Origin: a bacterium
GTDB lineage: Bacteria; Sumerlaeota; Sumerlaeia; UBA8349
NCBI GenBank assembly: GCA_013203855.1
Contig: JABMPG010000831.1
Span: 1 to 13,923, forward strand
Direction: 5' to 3'
Length of the DNA stretch: 13,923 nt
How positions within the stretch are numbered: the stretch's first letter is position 1; the number at the start of each line of letters is the position of its first letter. The position numbers and the translations under genes were made by a program. The notes under the pieces are model-generated. The model had not been told where the DNA came from, did not search any database, and saw nothing but the letters and a program-made list of their open reading frames with translations. Of this stretch, positions 1 through 6,893 are shown in pieces.

Positions 1-1
1 C

Positions 2-727
2 GCCTTGTCGCCCGACGGCCAACGTGCGGCTGTGGGGAACAACAACGTGATATCCCTGTGGGACTACGAGAGCGAACAGCTCCTACGCGAGTTCCACGGC
101 CACACCAGCAATGTGCGGAATCTGCGTTTCTCTCTGAACGGGACCCGACTGATCTCCGCAAGCGAGGATGGAACGACAAGAGTGTGGGAACTGAATCCTC
201 CCCGGGCAATTATTCTGGCGGGCGGAGGCGACTACTCCGGCAACGGCATCGCAGACCAGACGAACGATCTGGGAGCCTATGCATTCAAGACACTGAAACG
301 GCGCGGGTATCAGGCTGAGGACATTCTTCATCTTTCGGCCTTCTCCACCTCTCCCGGACAATCCCTCCAGCCGGGGCAAACCGCGCCCTTTCGCGACGCG
401 GATGGCGACGGACTCAACGACGTCGATGCCTGGGCGACCCTCGCCAACCTCCAGCGCGCCTTGACGGGAGAGGCTGTCCCGAACGCGTCCGCCTCCATTC
501 CCGCCGACTTCGCTTCCGGCGCCGGACGACTCCTGATCCTGATGGTGGATCACGGCTACAAAGCCGGAGGAACCACTGCCTTCCGCCTGAATCCGACGCA
601 AGTCCTCCCCGCCACGACGATGGACACCTGGCTCGACACGCTGCAAACGAACTATGCTGTGGACGTGACGCTGGTGGTAGACTGCTGCTATTCAGGAGGG
701 TTTGTGGAGGCGTGCCGGGAGGAGTGA
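2..727 (+). CDS. WD40 / caspase-like (clan CD) p20-half protein, 5' partial
   Basis: The reading frame is open to the left edge, so the true start lies outside the window. Residue numbers here count from the TTG at base 5. The visible N-terminal ~65 residues are the last one and a half WD40-type blades (ALSPDG, ISLWD, GHTSNV, TRVWEL). A caspase/C13-like half-domain follows directly from PPRAIILAGGG. It has a Ca-loop-like DADGDGLND, the His-Gly motif MVDHG (His183, bases 551-553) and the Cys motif VVDCCYSGG (second Cys, residue 228, bases 686-688). The protein ends at FVEACREE, before the later strands of the fold. It is a paralogue of the next gene, which ends at the same residue. The family (bacterial extracellular caspase-like/C13-like peptidases) normally continues with a KRIVIAST-type strand, which is found only at the N-terminus of the gene at 3676. 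Whether the product is active alone, partnered or inert cannot be read from the sequence. Confidence 0.85.
   Translation, partial: ALSPDGQRAAVGNNNVISLWDYESEQLLREFHGHTSNVRNLRFSLNGTRLISASEDGTTRVWELNPPRAIILAGGGDYSGNGIADQTNDLGAYAFKTLKRRGYQAEDILHLSAFSTSPGQSLQPGQTAPFRDADGDGLNDVDAWATLANLQRALTGEAVPNASASIPADFASGAGRLLILMVDHGYKAGGTTAFRLNPTQVLPATTMDTWLDTLQTNYAVDVTLVVDCCYSGGFVEACREE
503..727 (+). repeat. Copy 1 of duplicated catalytic-core block
   Basis: These 225 bases align without gaps to 3356-3580. By eye there are about 19 mismatches, only 3 of them in the first 130 bases. Most mismatches are synonymous; the encoded segments differ only by a Thr/Ala and a Val/Ile. Similarity stops just after the shared TGA. 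Upstream the two genes are related but clearly more divergent, with length differences. Confidence 0.85.
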
Positions 728-756
728 AGGCAGAGTTCGCGTCAAGGGAAGACTGT

Positions 757-768
757 AAGGGGAGGTGA
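757..768 (+). promoter_or_regulatory. Strong ribosome binding site for the gene at 773
   Basis: AAGGGGAGGTGA ends four bases before ATG 773. It contains GGAGGTGA, a near-complete anti-Shine-Dalgarno match. It selects ATG 773 over the in-frame ATG at 824, which has no such site and would remove the basic n-region of the signal peptide. Confidence 0.8.
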
Positions 769-772
769 CAGC

Positions 773-3580
773 ATGCCAGGGATTTCAAGCAGACTAAGGC
801 AGAGGACAAGGTTCCGTTCCGCCATGCTTTGCCCGTTCTGTGTCGCGCTTATCGGCTACTTGGCCCAGGCACAGGATGCCTACGAGCCCGACGATGACTG
901 GCAGCACGCGACCGTGCTGGAGGCCGGAGCCTACCAAGAACACCACAGCATCCACAACGGTGATGAGGACTGGTTTGTTTTTGACCTGGGCCGACGGACC
1001 AAAATCATTCTGGCTGTGTCCGTGTCATGGGAATCCGCATTCATTGAAGTCCGCTCGGATTCGGAGGATCCACTCACGAGTCCCGTGCCTCATGAGGAAA
1101 CGCTGGGAGAGGGGGCCTACGAACTGGATGCCGGCCGCTATTACGCGGTGGTCCGAAGTCGGGGGGAAGTCGTCCCTTCCTACGGTCTTTGCCTGAGCGT
1201 ACCGGAGCCCTACTACCGTGTTCTGCAGAAATGCGGAAAGGGCATGATCGGGGACATCGCCCTGTCTTGGGACGGCGAAAGACTGTTGACCGGTGGGCAG
1301 GCCGGCGCTTATCTCTGGAGCATTGCCGGCGGGTCCGCCATCCGGTCCTTCTTCCGAGTGGGCCATTCCGTGGCCGGGGTCGCCATGTCTCCCGACGGGA
1401 AACTGATCGCGACTGGAGGAGCGTCGGGCCGAGACCCCGGCATCTTTCTCTGGGAAACGGAAACAGGCAGAGCAATCCGATCAATAGGTGAGGGGGGTAC
1501 ACTTTACGCGGCGGTCAGTGAGGTGCATTTCTCGCCGGATGGTCAACGTCTTCTGGCAGCGGGGGCGCAGCTCCGAATATGGGACGTCCTTTCGGGCAGC
1601 GAGATTCGTCCTTTTGATGGGTATCCCCCCACCTGTTTTTCAGATGACGGCACCTTGATAGCAGCCAGGGCGGGAGACGAGCTGGTAAGGGTTTGGAATG
1701 CCACGACCGGGGAACTCCTGACAGAAGTGTCCTTGGGGGATGATCTGACGAGGATGCCGCGTTCACTCGCCATTTCTCCCGACAACACGTGGCTTCTGAC
1801 GGGCAGCGATGCTCTCGACGATCCGGTGAGAATGTGGGACATTGCCACTGGCAACCTGATCCGGAATTTCGGGGAGGGAACAGTGATCGAGCAGTGCACC
1901 TTTGTCGCTTTTCTGTCTAACGGCGCCAAGGTTCTGGCCTGCCTGGGAGGGGGAATTGTCAAGGAGTGGAACGCCTCCACCGGGGCGGAGACCTGGTCGA
2001 GGGACATCGGCAATACCCTCTATACGGTGGCACTGTCCAAGGATGAGTCCCGTCTCTGGACGGTGAATTCCTCGGAGGAGATCGCGTCCTGGGACCTGGT
2101 GACGCGCACCCGCGCGCCTGCGTCCATCCGACAGGTCCCAACTTCTGGAATCATCGCGCTGTCGCCTGGAAGTCCCTATGTCCTGGACGCTGGCGTTGGG
2201 GATGCTCCACCCGCTCTGTGGGACCCTCATTCGGGAGAGCTGGTCCGGCGGTTCGACGGCCTGACCTCCGAGGGCGCGAGAGCCGTGGCCTTTGCTCCGG
2301 ACGCCTCGAGCGTTGCGCTTGCCCTGCAGGACAGAACCGTCCGGGTCGTGGACGCGGAAAGCGGCGCGGTCCTGCATGTTCTGGAGGGGCCGTCGAACCA
2401 ATATGGTTCTTCCCCCTTGGCCACGGATCTGGCTTACTCAGCGGATTCGCAGTTTCTTCTGGGGGGGGTCGAGGGCCAATGGAACGGATCCTACAGCGCC
2501 GCCGTGGCGTTGATGTGGGACCTTTCCTCTGGTGATGAGGTGCGATCGTTTGGAGACCACACGAACAGCGTCAATTCGGTGGATATCTCGCCGGATGGCA
2601 CTCTCGTCCTGACCACCAGCGGGGACGGGGGGCTTCAGGACGGGACGGTCCGCATCTGGGCTGTCAGCACGGGTGCTCTCGTCCATACTCTCCCAGTCGA
2701 CACGGGAATTGCTCGGTCTGCATGTTTCTCCCCAGATGGAGAGTTTTTTCTGTTTGCCGATGGTTTTTCAATGCAGCTCCGCCGGACAGGCACGCTTGAG
2801 GAACTGCAGGTTTACCGTGCCCCCGCCGTTTCCGCAGGGGGGATCGGCTTTTCTCCCGATGGCGCTCTGGTTCTTATGGGCACTAGCTCGACAATGGATG
2901 ACCCCCGCGACGCTTCCATCACCGTGTTTGATCGAGTCACGGGAGCCATCGTGAGAGAGTTTTACGGTCTCAGCAGCGGAGTTATGGCCCCCCGATTTTC
3001 GCTCGACGGCACTCGGCTTTTCGGCGGAAGCGGGGGCACAACCTTCGTCTGGGAACTCCATCCTCCCCGCGCGATCGTCATTTCCGGCGGCGGCGACTTT
3101 GCCGGCAACGGCATCGCCGAGCAGACCGACGACCTGGGAGCATACGCCTACAAGACACTGATCCGGCGCCATTACGCGCCTGAGGACATTCTCTATCTCA
3201 GCGCTTTCGGGCCGGCGGATCCGACCGACACTGACCGGCCCTTCCGCGACGCGAACGGCGACGGACTCAACGACATCGATGCCTGGGCAACGCTGGCGAA
3301 CTTGAAGAAGGCTCTCGGGGCGGGAGCCGATGCCGGGGCTTCGACTTTTATCCCTGCCGACTTCGCTTCTGGCGCCGGACGACTCCTGATCCTGATGGTG
3401 GATCACGGTTACAAAGCCGGAGGAACCACCGCCTTCCGCCTGAATCCGACGCAAGTCCTCCCCGCCACGACGATGGACACCTGGCTGGACGCTCTGCAAA
3501 CGAATTATGCCGTGGACATTACCCTAGTCGTGGACTGCTGTTACTCGGGAGGGTTTGTGGAAGCATGCCGGGAGGAGTGA
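773..3580 (+). CDS. Exported PPC–WD40(x14)–caspase-like p20-half protein
   Basis: 935 residues. Residues 1-33 form a signal peptide (basic n-region, hydrophobic core MLCPFCVALIGYL, AQA cleavage site). Residues 35-145 are a PPC-like beta-sandwich (DAYEPDDDW, DEDWFVFDL). Residues ~149-763 hold about 14 WD40-like blades ending in motifs such as LRIWD, VRVWN, VRMWD, PALWD and ALMWD; 14 would make two seven-bladed propellers. Residues 764-935 are a caspase/C13-like half-domain: strand AIVISGGG, Ca-loop-like DANGDGLND (826-834), MVDHG with His878, and DCCYSGG with Cys923 the likely nucleophile by its place before x-S-G. The chain stops at EACREE, without the strands that complete the clan CD fold; these begin the mature product of the next gene, 95 bp downstream. 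An eight-G run lies at 2461-2468. The product is probably a cell-surface or periplasmic peptidase subunit; substrate unknown. Confidence 0.88.
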   Translation: MPGISSRLRQRTRFRSAMLCPFCVALIGYLAQAQDAYEPDDDWQHATVLEAGAYQEHHSIHNGDEDWFVFDLGRRTKIILAVSVSWESAFIEVRSDSEDPLTSPVPHEETLGEGAYELDAGRYYAVVRSRGEVVPSYGLCLSVPEPYYRVLQKCGKGMIGDIALSWDGERLLTGGQAGAYLWSIAGGSAIRSFFRVGHSVAGVAMSPDGKLIATGGASGRDPGIFLWETETGRAIRSIGEGGTLYAAVSEVHFSPDGQRLLAAGAQLRIWDVLSGSEIRPFDGYPPTCFSDDGTLIAARAGDELVRVWNATTGELLTEVSLGDDLTRMPRSLAISPDNTWLLTGSDALDDPVRMWDIATGNLIRNFGEGTVIEQCTFVAFLSNGAKVLACLGGGIVKEWNASTGAETWSRDIGNTLYTVALSKDESRLWTVNSSEEIASWDLVTRTRAPASIRQVPTSGIIALSPGSPYVLDAGVGDAPPALWDPHSGELVRRFDGLTSEGARAVAFAPDASSVALALQDRTVRVVDAESGAVLHVLEGPSNQYGSSPLATDLAYSADSQFLLGGVEGQWNGSYSAAVALMWDLSSGDEVRSFGDHTNSVNSVDISPDGTLVLTTSGDGGLQDGTVRIWAVSTGALVHTLPVDTGIARSACFSPDGEFFLFADGFSMQLRRTGTLEELQVYRAPAVSAGGIGFSPDGALVLMGTSSTMDDPRDASITVFDRVTGAIVREFYGLSSGVMAPRFSLDGTRLFGGSGGTTFVWELHPPRAIVISGGGDFAGNGIAEQTDDLGAYAYKTLIRRHYAPEDILYLSAFGPADPTDTDRPFRDANGDGLNDIDAWATLANLKKALGAGADAGASTFIPADFASGAGRLLILMVDHGYKAGGTTAFRLNPTQVLPATTMDTWLDALQTNYAVDITLVVDCCYSGGFVEACREE
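3356..3580 (+). repeat. Copy 2 of duplicated catalytic-core block
   Basis: Gap-free partner of 503-727 (constant offset 2853 bases). It encodes the catalytic His and Cys region and the shared terminal residues EACREE plus TGA. Similarity ends at the stop codon, so the downstream sequence was not part of the duplication, was replaced in one copy, or diverged beyond recognition. Confidence 0.85.
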
Positions 3581-3583
3581 ATG

Positions 3584-3619
3584 CCTGGCGAGGCCGGCCA
3601 GGGAAAAAACAACCGGCCT
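3584..3619 (+). other. Overlapping, mutually exclusive inverted repeats between the two caspase-half genes
   Basis: CCTGGC (3584-3589) pairs with GCCAGG (3597-3602) across a 7-base loop. AGGCCGG (3591-3597) pairs with CCGGCCT (3613-3619) across a 15-base loop containing an A-run. The two hairpins overlap, so only one can form at a time. No T-run follows either on the plus strand, so neither looks like an intrinsic terminator. A role in mRNA processing or in setting the ratio of the flanking genes is possible but speculative. Confidence 0.4.
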
Positions 3620-3663
3620 GGACATTACTGAATAGGTAACGACAAGGGGCAAACGCTCCGGGA

Positions 3664-3669
3664 AGAGGA
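3664..3669 (+). promoter_or_regulatory. Ribosome binding site for the gene at 3676
   Basis: AGAGGA lies six bases before ATG 3676. This supports independent translation of the third gene with its own signal peptide, rather than read-through from the gene ending at 3580, which is in a different frame. Confidence 0.65.
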
Positions 3670-3675
3670 ATAATC

Positions 3676-6579
3676 ATGAAAACGCGCGTCTTTGCCGCCT
3701 GGATCGTCCTGCTGTGCTTGTTGGGGACGACCACATCTCTCGCGCAGCCCCTGAAAGGCAAGCGAATCGTCATCGCTTCGACGGGCGCGAACTCCGAGGC
3801 CGTCTTTTTGCCGCCGCCGGACATGACATCTTTCATGTATCACTTTCTCGGCAGCGCCTACATGGGCAACTCCATGGGCGAGGCATGGCGCTCGGGCCAG
3901 CGCTTCTTTGACGAATTCGCCGTCTCCAACCAGACTCCCCAACTCCATGACGGCACGACCACCACGACGCCGGGCGTGACCAGCACGCAGAACGCGGACC
4001 GCGAATTCTTCGGAGCCACCTGGGCCTACGGCGTCCAATCCACCATGGACGTGAACCTGTTCTTCCCCGCCTTCGACGCATGGACCACCAGCGCCCTCGT
4101 GTCCCCCGGCTTCCCCGTCACCCTCTGGACCCGCATGCTGCCCGGCCAAGATCCGGTCGAGGTGACCGCTGTCGTGCGTCCTCCCGCTCCCGATGTTCTC
4201 TCCGGCGACCCGGTCACCGATCTGCCCCATGTTTCACTTCAAAGGAAATCGAATACACCGGGACATCCAGACTATCGCGTCTGGGAGACAGTGGACACCC
4301 AGACCTTCTCGCAACACGGGATCTATACCGTTTCCTTCACCGCCCGGTTTGATTACGAGCGCCTGTCCAACCCGGTTTTCGGACGGATCACCGTTTCCGA
4401 AGGCCTCGACCCGGATACCACACCCATCCGGGCGGTCCTGGCCATTGGACAGACCGCCAGCCTCGGCCTCGAGACGGCCTTCGCCGATCTTGGACCCTAT
4501 GCCTACAGCATCTATCTCGACCGTTTCCAGGACGACTCCGGGGTGCATCACCCGGAATGGATCGAATACCTCATCGACCCCTTCCTCGACGCGGACTCCG
4601 ATGCCTGGCCCACCTCCGCCAACGCTCTCGCGGCGATAGCTGCCATGCCCGGAAGCCTGCCGGACGGCCGCGGACGGCTGTTCGTCCATCTCATCGGGGA
4701 AAGTGCGACACCCGGAGAGGTAGAACTGTCGCCGGGAGACGCCCTGACCGCCGCGGCTCTCGACGGAGCCCTCGACACGCTTCAGGCGCGGCCGGGACAG
4801 GAATGGACTGCCATTCTCGTCGTCGATGCGCCCGGCGCGGGAGCATTTGCCCAAGCCTGCGCGGCCACATCAGGCCAGAACCGCGTCATCATGACCAGCG
4901 GACGGGCCGAAGACGGCGCGTTCTTCCTCCCCTCGCCCACCCTGACCTGCTTCAGTCAGAAAGTGCTGGGAGCCGCCTATCAAGGACTGGACCTGCGGTC
5001 CTCTTTCAACGCCGGCAATAATTTCTTCAGCCGCTTCTTGCGGTATTTCCTCATCAACCGCATCTACCCTCAACTGGAAGACACCGGCGACGGAATCTAT
5101 ACGCCCGGAGTCGACGGCCCGCTCGCCGCCACGCTGTACCTCGGCCGACGCTATGCCTTCGCGGGTGACGATGCCGCCGGCCTTCCCTTCATTCTCGATC
5201 TCACCACAAGCCAGACGGTCCAGGTCGGCGAGACCGCCGTCTTCACCGCCACGCTCATCGAAGGAGTGACCCCTCAACGCGTCTTCGCCCAGTTCGTGCA
5301 GGAAACGGGATCTACCCAGACCATCACCTCCCTTCCCGAGGTGGATTTCGCCCGCACGGCTCCCGACATCTGGTCCTGGTCGGCCGAAATCACGGCGCCG
5401 TTGACCTCAGGAACCTATCCCCTCGCCGTCTATGCCTCCTACGCCGACGGAGCGGAATCGAAACTCAGCGATCCGGCCTTCACCGCCTTGCAGGTCGTGC
5501 CTGTTCCGCCCGACCTCTACGATCTGCCCCCCTATAACGACGACGAGAGCGCAACGTGCCAGAACTACCTGCCCGTGAACGCGTCCCAGTATCACGTTAT
5601 CCATGCCCCGGGAAACCTGGACTGGCTCCTATGCCCGTCCTATACCGCGAACATGCTCACGCCTTTCTCTCTGCACTTCACCGCCCTCGATATTCCGGCG
5701 GGAAGCAACCTTCTCGTGAAACTCTACGAGGATGGTCCCGAGGCCCCGCCCACCGACCAGATGCGCGTGCCCGCCGAAGGCGACTACTTCACCTGGCAGG
5801 CTCTCGGCGACGTCACGACCTCGACAGTCTACATCTCGGTCGAAGGAGAAGGAGACATCTACCCCCGGTTCGAGTACCACGTCGAACTCAACCGGAACAC
5901 GGGCGCCAACAACGGTCTCGCCACCGCGATTGGCACGAACCAGATGAGTCTTTCCTGGGACAGCTTCACGCTGCCGGGGAACTACCAAGGCTTCAATGTC
6001 GCCCGAAGCCAGACCGGAGCCAACCTGGCCTTTGCCGCCCTGAACGGTTCTCCCATTCCCGCCGGGGCCGGAGTGAAAACCGCCTATCTGGACCTGGGCC
6101 TCAGCCCGGCCACCCTCTATTTCTACCGAGTCAACGCGGTCGACTCCGTGGGCGCGGAGGAAGCCTGGACACCCATTTTCTATGGCGTTACCGATCCAGA
6201 ATTGCCCCAGGTCGCCCTTGCAGCGAGCAGCGACGAGACCTGGGAGAAACCAGGAACAGTGGACCTGTACCTAGTTCTCTCCGAATCGGTGGGGACGGCA
6301 GTCATCGTCCAATACGAATGCTCGGGATCGGCCCTACCCGGAATCGATTACGAGACACCATTGGGAACGGTCACCTTCTATCCCGGCGAGACGGTTCGAT
6401 CCATTCCGATCCGCTTGCTGGATGATTACGACCAGGAACCCAGGGAGACGCTCGTGCTCACTCTCACGAACGCGACAAATGCCACCCTTGGCGCGCCAGT
6501 GAGCATGGTGTTGACGATTTGGGACAACGATCGCCCCTACGAACCGACCCAAACCATCGACTGGACGCTATACGAGTAA
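3676..6579 (+). CDS. Secreted caspase p10-half + inactive caspase-like domain + PPC/Fn3/Calx-beta protein
   Basis: 967 residues. Signal peptide 1-23 (cleavage after SLA). Mature residues 25-120 (GKRIVIASTG, EAVFLPPPDM, MGEAWRSG) match the second half of a caspase/C13-like domain, not its start. An Ig-like segment follows to ~250. Residues ~252-500 are a complete second caspase-like domain. Aligned to the upstream gene, the His motif reads LIGES (His to Glu342) and the Cys motif reads VVDAPGAG (Cys to Pro386), so it should be catalytically dead. It continues through NRVIMTSG, AFFLPSP and YPQLEDTGDG and an Ig-like segment. Then come a PPC-like domain (~618-741, NLDWLLCPS), an Fn3-like domain (~742-838, YFYRVNAVDS) and a Calx-beta domain (~843-957, GIDYETPLGTVTFYPGE, DDYDQEPRETLVL, IWDND). 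No C-terminal sorting signal is visible. Third positions are C-rich, unlike the next gene. It probably partners the two upstream half-caspases; that is inference. Confidence 0.85.
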   Translation: MKTRVFAAWIVLLCLLGTTTSLAQPLKGKRIVIASTGANSEAVFLPPPDMTSFMYHFLGSAYMGNSMGEAWRSGQRFFDEFAVSNQTPQLHDGTTTTTPGVTSTQNADREFFGATWAYGVQSTMDVNLFFPAFDAWTTSALVSPGFPVTLWTRMLPGQDPVEVTAVVRPPAPDVLSGDPVTDLPHVSLQRKSNTPGHPDYRVWETVDTQTFSQHGIYTVSFTARFDYERLSNPVFGRITVSEGLDPDTTPIRAVLAIGQTASLGLETAFADLGPYAYSIYLDRFQDDSGVHHPEWIEYLIDPFLDADSDAWPTSANALAAIAAMPGSLPDGRGRLFVHLIGESATPGEVELSPGDALTAAALDGALDTLQARPGQEWTAILVVDAPGAGAFAQACAATSGQNRVIMTSGRAEDGAFFLPSPTLTCFSQKVLGAAYQGLDLRSSFNAGNNFFSRFLRYFLINRIYPQLEDTGDGIYTPGVDGPLAATLYLGRRYAFAGDDAAGLPFILDLTTSQTVQVGETAVFTATLIEGVTPQRVFAQFVQETGSTQTITSLPEVDFARTAPDIWSWSAEITAPLTSGTYPLAVYASYADGAESKLSDPAFTALQVVPVPPDLYDLPPYNDDESATCQNYLPVNASQYHVIHAPGNLDWLLCPSYTANMLTPFSLHFTALDIPAGSNLLVKLYEDGPEAPPTDQMRVPAEGDYFTWQALGDVTTSTVYISVEGEGDIYPRFEYHVELNRNTGANNGLATAIGTNQMSLSWDSFTLPGNYQGFNVARSQTGANLAFAALNGSPIPAGAGVKTAYLDLGLSPATLYFYRVNAVDSVGAEEAWTPIFYGVTDPELPQVALAASSDETWEKPGTVDLYLVLSESVGTAVIVQYECSGSALPGIDYETPLGTVTFYPGETVRSIPIRLLDDYDQEPRETLVLTLTNATNATLGAPVSMVLTIWDNDRPYEPTQTIDWTLYE

Positions 6580-6893
6580 GAGACTGGAGCGGCCAGAGTT
6601 TCCCGCCCGCCCCCAAGCCCGAGGGGACATTTCTAAAGGGGATCGACAAAACTGACGAAAAGACTTGCATAGGGCAGGCGAATACAGGTGTCATGGAAGG
6701 TGTTTGGCTGGAGAGGCCCTTCCCATTAGACACTGCGCCTAGCCCGCAAACCCTGGAACCATCGAGTCGGCGATGGCGGCAGAGCAGCCGCGTTTGCGCG
6801 TGGCGGCGGCAGCGTGGGGTGATTTGTCCCAGAATCCACGTGGTGGATGCCAACTCAACACACTTCGCCCGCCCGCGAGGAGATTCCGGCCCA
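6580..6893 (+). other. 314-bp intergenic region
   Basis: This separates the caspase group from the deacetylase group. Upstream of 6894 the deacetylase frame stays open back past 6519, overlapping the end of the previous gene. The residues it would encode are rich in Arg, Pro and Trp, have no domain character and would bury the signal peptide, so I treat the stretch as non-coding. I see no clear terminator. A weak promoter-like pair, TCGACA (6643-6648) and TGCATA (6666-6671) with 17-base spacing, is only suggestive. A small dyad lies at 6834-6848. Confidence 0.5.
6834..6848. promoter_or_regulatory. Candidate operator-like dyad upstream of the deacetylase gene
   Basis: ATCCAC and GTGGAT form a perfect 6-base inverted repeat around the three bases GTG, 45 bases before ATG 6894. 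It could be a repressor or activator site, but a short dyad in GC-rich DNA can arise by chance and no second copy was seen. Confidence 0.25.

Noticed and set aside
3560..3577. Similarity of EACRE near the end of the half-caspase to the QACRG active-site box of animal caspases.
   Set aside because: The nucleophile here is placed by the DCCYSG motif nine residues earlier; the EACRE match is short and probably chance.
3584..3619. Rho-independent terminator between the second and third genes.
   Set aside because: Stems exist but no T-run follows on the plus strand; on the minus strand the T-run lies in a loop, not after a stem.
2..6579. An intracellular antiphage or abortive-infection caspase system.
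   Set aside because: The visible N-termini are signal peptides and the partner domains (PPC, Calx-beta, Fn3) are typical of extracellular proteins. No nucleotide-sensing, NTPase or effector-toxin gene is present.
6519..6893. Upstream in-frame ATG (6519) that would extend the deacetylase by 125 residues.
   Set aside because: It overlaps the previous gene, encodes Arg/Pro/Trp-rich sequence without domain character, and would bury the clear signal peptide that starts at 6894.
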